A stretch of DNA of 6,389 nt from Thermococci archaeon (GTDB taxonomy: Archaea; Methanobacteriota_B; Thermococci; Thermococcales; Thermococcaceae): positions 1 through 6,389 of the forward strand of contig QMUF01000091.1 in assembly GCA_003663525.1 (NCBI GenBank). The letters are read 5' to 3'. The position numbers and the translations under genes were made by a program. This document shows positions 1 to 4,758 of the stretch, one piece after another. The notes beneath the pieces are model-generated. The model was not told the DNA's origin and did no database searches. It was given only the letters and a program-made list of their open reading frames with translations. How positions within the stretch are numbered: the stretch's first letter is position 1; every line of letters starts with the position of its first letter.

Positions 1-90
1 ACCTTACCCATAACTTTTTTCATTAAAGTACGAGTGAAGAGAAGTTGCTTAAATTTATTGACGAGATGATAATGGTAAGATAAGAATTTT

Positions 91-300
91 CTATGGGGGG
101 AAGTTTTAGTAAAATAAAGAATGCTACTATCAGTTACACTGCTGTTCCGGGCTCTAAGCATCAGCTTTGTGGCTTCGAGTGCCATGTAGTTCGTTTCGGT
201 TACAGTGTTGTACATTCTTTTGAAGTGTTTATCAACCCAGTCTGTTAAATGATACGTCTTTCAGATTATTTTCATACTTCTCCGTAATAAAGTCAGTTGA
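91..300 (-). pseudogene. Possible decayed coding fragment, family unknown
   Basis: No intact gene is visible here. On the minus strand two adjoining frames read like one protein broken by a frameshift. From 300 down to a TGA at 232-234 the frame reads STDFITEKYENNLKDVS. From about 260 leftward another frame reads YHLTDWVDKHFKRMYNTVTE, then NYMALEATKLMLRARNSS and on past base 100. A G6 run at 95-100 (C6 on the coding strand) offers a second slip, after which a TAG lies at 91-93. The composition (charged, helical, few cysteines) is more protein-like than the plus-strand frame over the same bases. I do not recognise the family. There is no start codon with a ribosome binding site. It could be chance open frame in a degenerate intergenic region; the call is weak. 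Confidence 0.3.
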
Positions 301-363
301 CTTCGAGGACTATGAAAAGGCTTTCAGCATTGAAACTCAAGAGCTGAGTTCCCTAATTAAATT

Positions 364-368
364 AAAAA
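364..368 (-). terminator. udp: Probable T-tract terminator of the uridine phosphorylase gene
   Basis: A run of five A on the plus strand, five T on the transcribed-gene sense strand, begins 4 nt past the uridine phosphorylase stop codon and sits in AT-rich sequence. Thermococcales transcription commonly ends at short T runs without needing a hairpin. The assignment is inferred from position only. Confidence 0.4.
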
Positions 369-372
369 GGAA

Positions 373-1206
373 TTAAAGTCTCCTCAAACTTGGAAACCAA
401 TGCTTCTTGCCTTTTTTCTCTTTCTCTTCGTCCCATTCGTGAAGAATTTTAACAGCTTCGCTTGCAACTAAAGCAGCCTCTTTCTCTCCAGCTTTTCCAA
501 ACTCATTGGTTATTCTATTAGCAAAAACTGCACAAACACAACCTGCCCTAAGTCCATAAATATTCGCTAAGGTGTAAAGCGTTGCTGCCTCCATTTCAAA
601 ATTTGTAACCTTTGCTTGCCTCAGATCATCTATAAGGTGCTTTGCAAAGCTTGGGAAGTAACCATCTAATCCGGGCCTTGCTTGCCCCACATAGAAGCTA
701 TCAGTAGAGGCAGTTATTCCTACGTGGTACTTAACTCCTAAAGTTTCAGCAGCTTCAATCAATGCCAAAGTGACCTCAATGTCTGCACTTGCGGGATATT
801 CAACCCTTACGTACTGCTTCGATGTTCCTTCAAGCCTCACGGCTGCCTTTGCTATTATTAAATCGCCAATTTCAATTCCGGGTTGAATTGCACCGGTAGA
901 ACCTACTCTAATGAAAGTATCAGCCCCTATAGCTGCAAGTTCTTCAATAGCTATTGCTGCTGATGGCCCTCCAATCCCTGTTGAAACAACACTTATCGGC
1001 ACCCTTTTGTATTTTCCCGTGTGAGTTCTGTACTCTCTATGAAAAGCTATTTCTTTTGCTTCATTCCAAAGTGCACTTATCTTGGGAACCCTCTCTGGGT
1101 CACCTGGAAGGAGCACGTATCTCGCAACATCACCACGTTTGCATGCTATATGATATTGATACCCTTCCTCAGTTTGAGGTCTATCTGCAGGCATAAACTT
1201 CTTCAT
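373..1206 (-). CDS. udp: Uridine phosphorylase
   Basis: This 277-residue cytosolic enzyme should split uridine with phosphate into uracil and ribose 1-phosphate (nucleoside phosphorylase-I family, pyrimidine salvage). Motifs match Escherichia coli Udp closely from memory. The phosphate-binding LPGDPERV loop (33-40) has G35 and R39, and R57 lies in HREYR. STGIGGPSAAIAIEEL is at 75-90. FIRVGSTGAIQ (98-108) has R100 and S103. The uracil-binding Q175 and R177 lie in FYVGQAR. The ribose-binding E204-M205-E206 lies in NFEMEAAT, and N230-R231 corresponds to the E. coli VNR. Q175/R177 favour uridine over purine nucleosides. The start at 1206 is chosen because GGAGGTGG lies just upstream. The frame stays open to 1320, but that extension runs into the neighbouring gene and through a poly-glycine ribosome-binding-site translation. 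It is transcribed divergently from the PLP enzyme gene. Confidence 0.93.
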   Translation of the reverse strand: MKKFMPADRPQTEEGYQYHIACKRGDVARYVLLPGDPERVPKISALWNEAKEIAFHREYRTHTGKYKRVPISVVSTGIGGPSAAIAIEELAAIGADTFIRVGSTGAIQPGIEIGDLIIAKAAVRLEGTSKQYVRVEYPASADIEVTLALIEAAETLGVKYHVGITASTDSFYVGQARPGLDGYFPSFAKHLIDDLRQAKVTNFEMEAATLYTLANIYGLRAGCVCAVFANRITNEFGKAGEKEAALVASEAVKILHEWDEEKEKKGKKHWFPSLRRL

Positions 1207-1210
1207 ACCG

Positions 1211-1218
1211 CCACCTCC
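1211..1218 (-). promoter_or_regulatory. udp: Ribosome binding site of udp
   Basis: GGAGGTGG on the minus strand lies 4 nt before the ATG at 1206 and is close to the ideal complement of the archaeal 16S rRNA 3' end. It decides the start and rules out the 38-residue upstream extension. Confidence 0.85.
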
Positions 1219-1238
1219 GCAATTATTTTGGAAAAGAC

Positions 1239-1250
1239 CTATATAAAAGA
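1239..1250. promoter_or_regulatory. Shared TATA element between divergent udp and PLP-enzyme genes
   Basis: CCTATATAAAAG on the plus strand reads CTTTTATATAGG on the minus strand, and both fit an archaeal TATA box. About 26 bp downstream predicts a minus-strand start near 1218, giving udp a leader that begins at its ribosome binding site, and a plus-strand start near 1270, only about 7 nt before the ATG at 1277. The second fit is awkward because it would cut into the plus-strand ribosome binding site. Another box (CCCATATAAC, 1253-1262) could serve udp. The transcription starts are inferred. Confidence 0.55.
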
Positions 1251-1264
1251 AACCCATATAACAA

Positions 1265-1273
1265 GAGGGTGAT
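1265..1273 (+). promoter_or_regulatory. Ribosome binding site of the PLP-enzyme gene
   Basis: GAGGGTGAT ends 3 nt before the ATG at 1277. It contains GGTGAT, the core of the Thermococcales Shine-Dalgarno sequence, and supports this start. Confidence 0.75.
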
Positions 1274-1276
1274 AGT

Positions 1277-2323
1277 ATGTTAAGATGCCAGAAATGTGGA
1301 AAGATGCATAAAGACTTCAAAATTATGTGTAACTGTGGAGGGGTTTTAGACTATGTCGAAGAATTTGGAGGTGATTTTGACTCCTCACTTAAGAGAGAAT
1401 ACTTAGACGTGAGACGATACATTCATTTCATTCCTGTAAAGGAAGAATTTCTACCAAATTTAAGGCTTCCAATAACTCCAATTGTCGAAAGAGAAATAAA
1501 AGGCATTAGAGTTTTCTTCAAACTTGAGTACCTCATGCCAAGCGGGTCCTTTAAAGACCGAGGAACTTACGTAACAATATCCAAACTTAAAGAAAATGGA
1601 GTAAATGAAGTAACTCTGGATTCCTCTGGAAATGCGGCCCTAAGCTTGGCTCTATTTGCAAAAAGCGAGGGGATAAAAACTCACCTCTTCATTCCAGACC
1701 ACACAAGTGAAGGAAAGAAAAAGCTTCTCAAGCGATTAGAAGCTGAAGTCCACGAAATAAAGGGTTCAAGAATGGAAGTACATAAAAAAGCAGTAAGCTT
1801 CGAGAAGGGCCTGTATATTTCCCACTGGTACAATCCCTATTTCATTGAAGGAACAAAAGTAGCCGCATATGAAGTTTATGAACAAATTGGAAATGTAGAT
1901 TATGCCATAACTCCTGTAGGTAGTGGAAGCCTATTTTTAGGCCTTTACAAAGGATTTAAAGAGCTAAATAGCCTTGGAAAGAGCAAAATCCCCAAAATGA
2001 TTGCTGTTCAGGGGAAAGGGTACGAGAGCTTACGTGAGAAAAGCCATGAAGAGAGCAAACTTGCAGAAGGAATAGCAATTCCAGAGCCACCCCGAAAAGA
2101 ACAGATGCTCAAAATCCTAGAGGAGACCGAAGGAACTTGTATTTCTGTTGGCGATGAAGAGATAAAAAGTGCCCTAAAAGAATTGACTTCCATGGGATTT
2201 TTGGTAGAACCCACATCTGCAACGGCCCATGGTGCATTCAAGTCCCTTTTAGAAGAGGGATACTTTGAAACGGGTTCAAAAATTCTAATACCTCTCACTG
2301 GGTCAGGTCTAAAAAACCTCTAA
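1277..2323 (+). CDS. Threonine synthase-like pyridoxal-phosphate enzyme
   Basis: This is a 348-residue fold-type II PLP enzyme most like archaeal threonine synthases, which convert O-phosphohomoserine to threonine in the cytosol. A short zinc-ribbon-like N-terminus has C4-x2-C7 and C18-x-C20-GG. The PLP Schiff-base lysine is K93 in MPSGSFKDRG (87-96). DSSGNAALSLA (115-125) is the cofactor/substrate-binding asparagine loop. VGSGS (214-218) is the glycine-rich phosphate-binding loop. TGSGLK (341-346) matches the C-terminal TGxGLK typical of threonine synthases. The start is set by a strong ribosome binding site. The family also includes cysteate synthase, threonine dehydratase and cysteine-forming enzymes, and no other threonine-pathway gene is in view, so thrC is not assigned. 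The gene stops 2 bp before the 3' end of the opposing tRNA-Cys gene. Confidence 0.88.
   Translation: MLRCQKCGKMHKDFKIMCNCGGVLDYVEEFGGDFDSSLKREYLDVRRYIHFIPVKEEFLPNLRLPITPIVEREIKGIRVFFKLEYLMPSGSFKDRGTYVTISKLKENGVNEVTLDSSGNAALSLALFAKSEGIKTHLFIPDHTSEGKKKLLKRLEAEVHEIKGSRMEVHKKAVSFEKGLYISHWYNPYFIEGTKVAAYEVYEQIGNVDYAITPVGSGSLFLGLYKGFKELNSLGKSKIPKMIAVQGKGYESLREKSHEESKLAEGIAIPEPPRKEQMLKILEETEGTCISVGDEEIKSALKELTSMGFLVEPTSATAHGAFKSLLEEGYFETGSKILIPLTGSGLKNL
2311..2316 (-). terminator. Likely terminator of the tRNA-Ser/tRNA-Cys transcript, inside the PLP gene
   Basis: A run of six A on the plus strand, six T for minus-strand transcription, lies 9 nt beyond the encoded CCA of tRNA-Cys. On the plus strand the same bases encode the last residues (LKNL) of the PLP enzyme. 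It is the first T-tract the tRNA transcript meets. Its function as terminator is inferred. Confidence 0.5.
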
Positions 2324-2325
2324 AC

Positions 2326-2400
2326 TGGAGCCGGGAGGGGGATTTGAACCCCCGTAAAGCGGATCTGCAGTCCGCCGCCTCGCCTCTAGGCTATCCCGGC
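2326..2400 (-). tRNA. tRNA-Cys, anticodon GCA
   Basis: A complete cloverleaf can be drawn. The acceptor stem GCCGGGA/TCCCGGC is followed by discriminator T and an encoded CCA at 2326-2328. The D stem is GCCT/AGGC. The anticodon stem GCGGA/UCCGC carries the loop CTGCAGA with GCA at 2366-2368. A 5-nt variable loop is followed by the T arm GGGGG-TTCAAAT-CCCCC. A discriminator U is the expected identity base for cysteine. There is no intron. It is the downstream gene of a pair with tRNA-Ser, 21 bp apart, and converges on the PLP-enzyme gene. Confidence 0.97.
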
Positions 2401-2421
2401 ATTTTACTCAAAGAAGATTTT

Positions 2422-2508
2422 TGGCGCCGCGGCGGGGATTTGAACCCCGGAGGGACCACGCCCATCGGCTTAGCAGGCCGACGCCATACCAGGCTAGGCT
2501 ACCGCGGC
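2422..2508 (-). tRNA. tRNA-Ser, anticodon GCT
   Basis: The acceptor stem GCCGCGG/CCGCGGC is followed by discriminator G and encoded CCA (2422-2424). The anticodon stem TCGGC/GCCGA has loop CTGCTAA with GCT at 2472-2474, reading AGC and AGU. A long class II variable arm with GGG/CCC pairing fits serine. The T arm is CGGGG-TTCAAAT-CCCCG. No intron is present. It is transcribed first in the tRNA pair, from the promoter just upstream at 2537-2552. Confidence 0.96.
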
Positions 2509-2536
2509 ACGTCCAACATTAAGGAGTTTGGGAGGG

Positions 2537-2552
2537 TATTTAAATCTTTCGC
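2537..2552 (-). promoter_or_regulatory. Promoter of the tRNA-Ser/tRNA-Cys unit (BRE and TATA)
   Basis: On the minus strand GCGAAAGATTTAAATA combines a purine-rich BRE (GCGAAA) with a TATA box (TTTAAATA). The predicted transcription start, near 2515, is about 7 nt before mature tRNA-Ser. There is no comparable signal in the 21-bp spacer before tRNA-Cys, which supports co-transcription. Confidence 0.75.
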
Positions 2553-2572
2553 AAACGGCAATGCTGAGGATA

Positions 2573-2582
2573 GATATAAATA
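2573..2582 (+). promoter_or_regulatory. Promoter of nre
   Basis: GATATAAATA is a good TATA box. Its predicted transcription start near 2603 lies about 3 nt before the ATG at 2606. This decides the nre start and suggests an essentially leaderless mRNA; there is no ribosome binding site before that ATG. Confidence 0.65.
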
Positions 2583-2605
2583 CTCCTCCTCGCTATTTAA
2601 AACTG

Positions 2606-3832
2606 ATGGAGCTCTTTAACTCAAAATTGTGTGCTATTTGCAAAGGGAGAAAACTACTGTGTGGTCGACCTACCTGTCCAATTCTCGAACGATTTAGAGT
2701 AGCTAAGACCATAGAGAAGCGAATAAATCGTAGGGATATTTTCGGTTCATCTCCCCCCAGCATCTTTGTTGGAGAATATGGCTACCCCAAAGTCCGAATT
2801 GGCCCTCTTGTGCCACCAATTGAGGGAAACACTTCCCACCTTGATAGCCCTCTAAAATGGGAAAACAAGAGAATTAAAGATATCTTGTATTACCGTTCTC
2901 TACTTGTGATGGGAGAGATAAAAGCTGATGTTAATGTTAGAAAGAGTGAAAGAATTTTAAGTGAAGTTCAAGAACTGGCAATGTCAGTAAGGCCAGTTGA
3001 TAGTGAAATTTTGCTTAAGAAGAGACCCATTTTAAAAGTTCTTCCAAGTGAGTTCGCACCCCCCGTGGGCCCAAAAGCCGAACTCCTCGACTTTGAACTC
3101 ACTGAAAATCCAAAAATTCCAAAAAGAACGGACTACATCGTTAATGATGAGTTAAAAGCTGAACCAGCTATTATACGTCTATATAACTGGGGTTTTGATG
3201 AGTATTACATAATAAGGCTTCTCTCAGCTGGACTTCTTGGAACCAACAGAAAGCTCGTTCCAACAAGGTGGAGCATCACGGCGGTGCAAGATACAATAGG
3301 TAAAAGGCTAAGGAAAGAAATCCTACATTATGAGCCCATAAATGAATTTGAGCTCTACTTTTACGAATTCCTAGGCAACAGATATGCAGTTATTTTAATG
3401 CCCGAAACTTATGCTTTTGAGCTCCTTGAGGTTTGGCTTAAGGGTTCTCTATTTGGAAGTGATGAACCGAAAGTAATTCACGATTATGAGGACTTTCGCG
3501 GGATTAAAGGCTACGCTGAAGAGACTACCGGTGCATATTATGCAGCTAGATTGAGCGTTCTTGAAAGTCTTAGGCAGAGAAGAAGACAGGCAAGAATAAT
3601 AGTCTTCAGAGAAGTAACTCCAAAGTATTATGCTCCAGTGGGGGTTTGGCAGATAAGGCTTGGAGTCAAAAAGGCCATGAGAAATCCTGTGGGGAGATTT
3701 AATACACTCCAAGAGGCCCTTAATGAACTCAAGAAGTTCCTCGAGCTGAAGCTTGAGAAATATCTAGAAAAAAGCTGGATTCTATGGTTGAGAAAGCAGA
3801 GGACACTCGATTATTACTTTAATATGGTGTGA
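2606..3832 (+). CDS. nreA: Nre family archaeal DNA repair protein
   Basis: This 408-residue protein belongs to the archaeal Nre family, which is linked to DNA damage repair through the sliding clamp PCNA. The N-terminus has a C4 zinc-finger-like motif (C9-x2-C12-x6-C19-x4-C24, within CAICKGRKLLCGRPTCP). Family-like blocks are PSIFVGEYGYPKVRIGPLVP (51-70), LVPTRWSITAVQDTIGKRL (217-235) and TGAYYAARLSVLE (308-320). The C-terminus ends in Q398-RTLDYYF, a full PCNA-interacting-peptide box (Q, L401, Y404, F405). The start at 2606 fits the TATA box and the usual short lead into the zinc finger. An upstream TTG at 2528 would put 26 residues across the promoters. The enzymatic activity of the family is not settled. 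Paralogues NreA and NreB exist in some archaea, so the symbol is tentative. Confidence 0.92.
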   Translation: MELFNSKLCAICKGRKLLCGRPTCPILERFRVAKTIEKRINRRDIFGSSPPSIFVGEYGYPKVRIGPLVPPIEGNTSHLDSPLKWENKRIKDILYYRSLLVMGEIKADVNVRKSERILSEVQELAMSVRPVDSEILLKKRPILKVLPSEFAPPVGPKAELLDFELTENPKIPKRTDYIVNDELKAEPAIIRLYNWGFDEYYIIRLLSAGLLGTNRKLVPTRWSITAVQDTIGKRLRKEILHYEPINEFELYFYEFLGNRYAVILMPETYAFELLEVWLKGSLFGSDEPKVIHDYEDFRGIKGYAEETTGAYYAARLSVLESLRQRRRQARIIVFREVTPKYYAPVGVWQIRLGVKKAMRNPVGRFNTLQEALNELKKFLELKLEKYLEKSWILWLRKQRTLDYYFNMV

Positions 3833-3844
3833 TTGCCAATACTG

Positions 3845-3888
3845 TCAGGATAAGCAAGAGGATGTTAAGCTTAACATGTTTATCCTGA
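3845..3888. repeat. Nested perfect inverted repeats next to a TATA box
   Basis: An outer 9-nt inverted repeat (TCAGGATAA at 3845-3853, TTATCCTGA at 3880-3888) encloses a perfect 16-bp palindrome, ATGTTAAGCTTAACAT (3862-3877). It begins 12 bp after the nre stop and ends exactly where a consensus TATA box (3889-3896) begins. It could be a 3' hairpin for the nre mRNA or an operator for dimeric regulators at the following promoter. Function is unknown. Confidence 0.75.
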
Positions 3889-3896
3889 TTTATATA
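3889..3896 (+). promoter_or_regulatory. Orphan consensus TATA box
   Basis: TTTATATA is an exact match to the usual Thermococcales TATA box. The predicted plus-strand start is near 3918. No plus-strand protein gene with an ATG follows; the only things downstream are the inverted repeats at 3909-4022 and the 3' end of an opposing gene. It may drive a noncoding or antisense RNA, or be a chance AT-rich match. Confidence 0.35.
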
Positions 3897-3908
3897 ACTT
3901 AAAAATAT

Positions 3909-4022
3909 AGGTCTAAAAAGAAGTCCTCGTTGTGCCCTTTGATTTCTTCTTTAAAGAAATCTCTGATCATTGCCCCCGTACAACTTATAATACCCTTTAC
4001 GTGGCATGTAAAGCTTAGACCT
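3909..4022. other. Candidate structured RNA or small mobile-element remnant
   Basis: Eight-nt inverted repeats (AGGTCTAA 3909-3916, TTAGACCT 4015-4022) close an interval holding two more perfect hairpins: GATTTCTT/AAGAAATC (3941-3948, 3954-3961, loop 5) and CTTTAC/GTAAAG (3995-4000, 4008-4013, loop 7). Together they draw a three-way junction. No clear target-site duplication flanks it. The minus strand also carries a 23-codon frame with ATG at 3968-3970 and TAA at 3899-3901, which may be chance. No known RNA family is recognised. Confidence 0.3.
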
Positions 4023-4031
4023 CATTTAGTG

Positions 4032-4042
4032 AAAAATGAAAA
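4032..4042 (-). terminator. T-rich terminator of the membrane-protein gene
   Basis: Minus-strand sequence TTTTCATTTTT lies 9-19 nt beyond the stop codon at 4051-4053. Two closely spaced T runs fit archaeal factor-independent termination; this is a position-based inference. Confidence 0.4.
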
Positions 4043-4050
4043 TTTGTTAT

Positions 4051-4629
4051 TCAGAGCCCAAAAACATCCCTGATACTGTATTTTCTGGAAACCAAGATTA
4101 AACTTACTATAAGGGCAACTGCATTAGCCTTTACAAGCGATATAGCAAAGTGGTAATAATCGTAAGGTGTGTGAATATCACATTCAAGCCTTAGGTATGT
4201 CATGTTGCCCGTCTTATTTAATTGTGGTATTGGAGGCTCCATTTCCTCTGGAGTTTCAATTGACCATAGAATATGACCTCCGGCTTCCTCTACAAACTTC
4301 TCATACCTATCACTCTCCACAAGGATTGAAAACACTCCCTTATTTTCGTTACAAGAAGAACTCCCTGCTATTAGAGGTCTATACTTTTGGAATGCATTTG
4401 TGAACCTTTTTGCGTCTTTATAGTTTTTGATAAAAACATGTGCATAGTAACTCCCATTCGGTCTATAGAAATATGATTCATTCTGTCTGAAGTACCTGAA
4501 GGCTTCACAAACCTTATTAACTGTCTTCATATGAGAACGATAGTCAAGTACGAATCCAACATCTAGTACTGCAAACAATAATAAAATAACAACTCCAACC
4601 TTTATCAGGGTTTCCGGTGCGATTCTCAT
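4051..4629 (-). CDS. Hypothetical two-span membrane protein
   Basis: The 192-residue product is not a family I recognise. An N-terminal hydrophobic segment (about 8-28, KVGVVILLLFAVLDVGFVL region) and a C-terminal one (about 160-180, FAISLVKANAVALIVSLILV) flank a polar middle domain of about 130 residues. That domain has four N-glycosylation sequons (N50-E-S, N58-G-S, N138-K-T, N142-M-T) and cysteines C41, C93 and C150, suggesting it faces outside the cell. The C-terminal tail RKYSIRDVFGL would be cytoplasmic. The start at 4629 has GGTG 7 nt upstream and a TATA box at a fitting distance. A TTG at 4650 would add only seven residues. It is divergent from the phosphodiesterase gene, so a link between the two is possible but unproven. 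Confidence 0.75.
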   Translation of the reverse strand: MRIAPETLIKVGVVILLLFAVLDVGFVLDYRSHMKTVNKVCEAFRYFRQNESYFYRPNGSYYAHVFIKNYKDAKRFTNAFQKYRPLIAGSSSCNENKGVFSILVESDRYEKFVEEAGGHILWSIETPEEMEPPIPQLNKTGNMTYLRLECDIHTPYDYYHFAISLVKANAVALIVSLILVSRKYSIRDVFGL

Positions 4630-4636
4630 TGTTAAA

Positions 4637-4640
4637 CACC
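4637..4640 (-). promoter_or_regulatory. Ribosome binding site of the membrane-protein gene
   Basis: GGTG on the minus strand lies 7 nt before the ATG at 4627-4629. It is short but correctly spaced, and favours this ATG over the TTG at 4650, which has no such motif. Confidence 0.45.
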
Positions 4641-4676
4641 ATGTCTTCAAAGTTTACAGTAGAATTTTAGGTTTAG

Positions 4677-4687
4677 ATTTATTTAAC
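4677..4687 (-). promoter_or_regulatory. TATA box of the membrane-protein gene
   Basis: GTTAAATAAAT on the minus strand predicts a transcription start near 4655, giving a leader of about 26 nt to the ATG at 4629. The leader includes the GGTG motif. Confidence 0.45.
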
Positions 4688-4728
4688 TTTTGAGACAGTT
4701 AATCAGGATACTCTCAGATAAACTTAAA

Positions 4729-4736
4729 CTTTTTAA
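4729..4736 (+). promoter_or_regulatory. TATA box of the phosphodiesterase gene
   Basis: CTTTTTAA, preceded by the A-rich TTAAA, is centred about 26 bp before the ATG at 4759. This predicts a leaderless mRNA and agrees with the lack of a ribosome binding site there. Confidence 0.5.
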
Positions 4737-4758
4737 CCCACTTTTCGTAGCTTGCTTT

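Noticed and set aside
61..75. C-box-like sequence GATGATAA suggesting a C/D box guide RNA
   Set aside because: It deviates from RTGATGA and no D box (CTGA) follows at a suitable distance.
93..248. Plus-strand open frame of 51 codons starting with ATG
   Set aside because: The cysteine- and histidine-rich translation looks like an antisense shadow of the more protein-like minus frame, and it has no clear ribosome binding site or promoter.
954..1272. Two plus-strand open frames of 80 and 83 codons
   Set aside because: They are antisense to uridine phosphorylase, whose motifs are unmistakable.
1207..1320. N-terminal extension of uridine phosphorylase by 38 residues
   Set aside because: It overlaps the PLP-enzyme gene, translates the strong ribosome binding site as glycines, and has no resemblance to the family N-terminus.
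2528..2605. TTG-initiated extension of nre
   Set aside because: It spans the tRNA and nre promoters; the ATG at 2606 fits the TATA distance and the family N-terminus.
2344..2619. Plus-strand open frame of 91 codons
   Set aside because: It lies across both tRNA genes on the opposite strand and is a by-product of their sequence.
4690..4758. TTG-initiated extension of the phosphodiesterase
   Set aside because: It covers the probable TATA box and precedes the first catalytic strand with unrelated residues.
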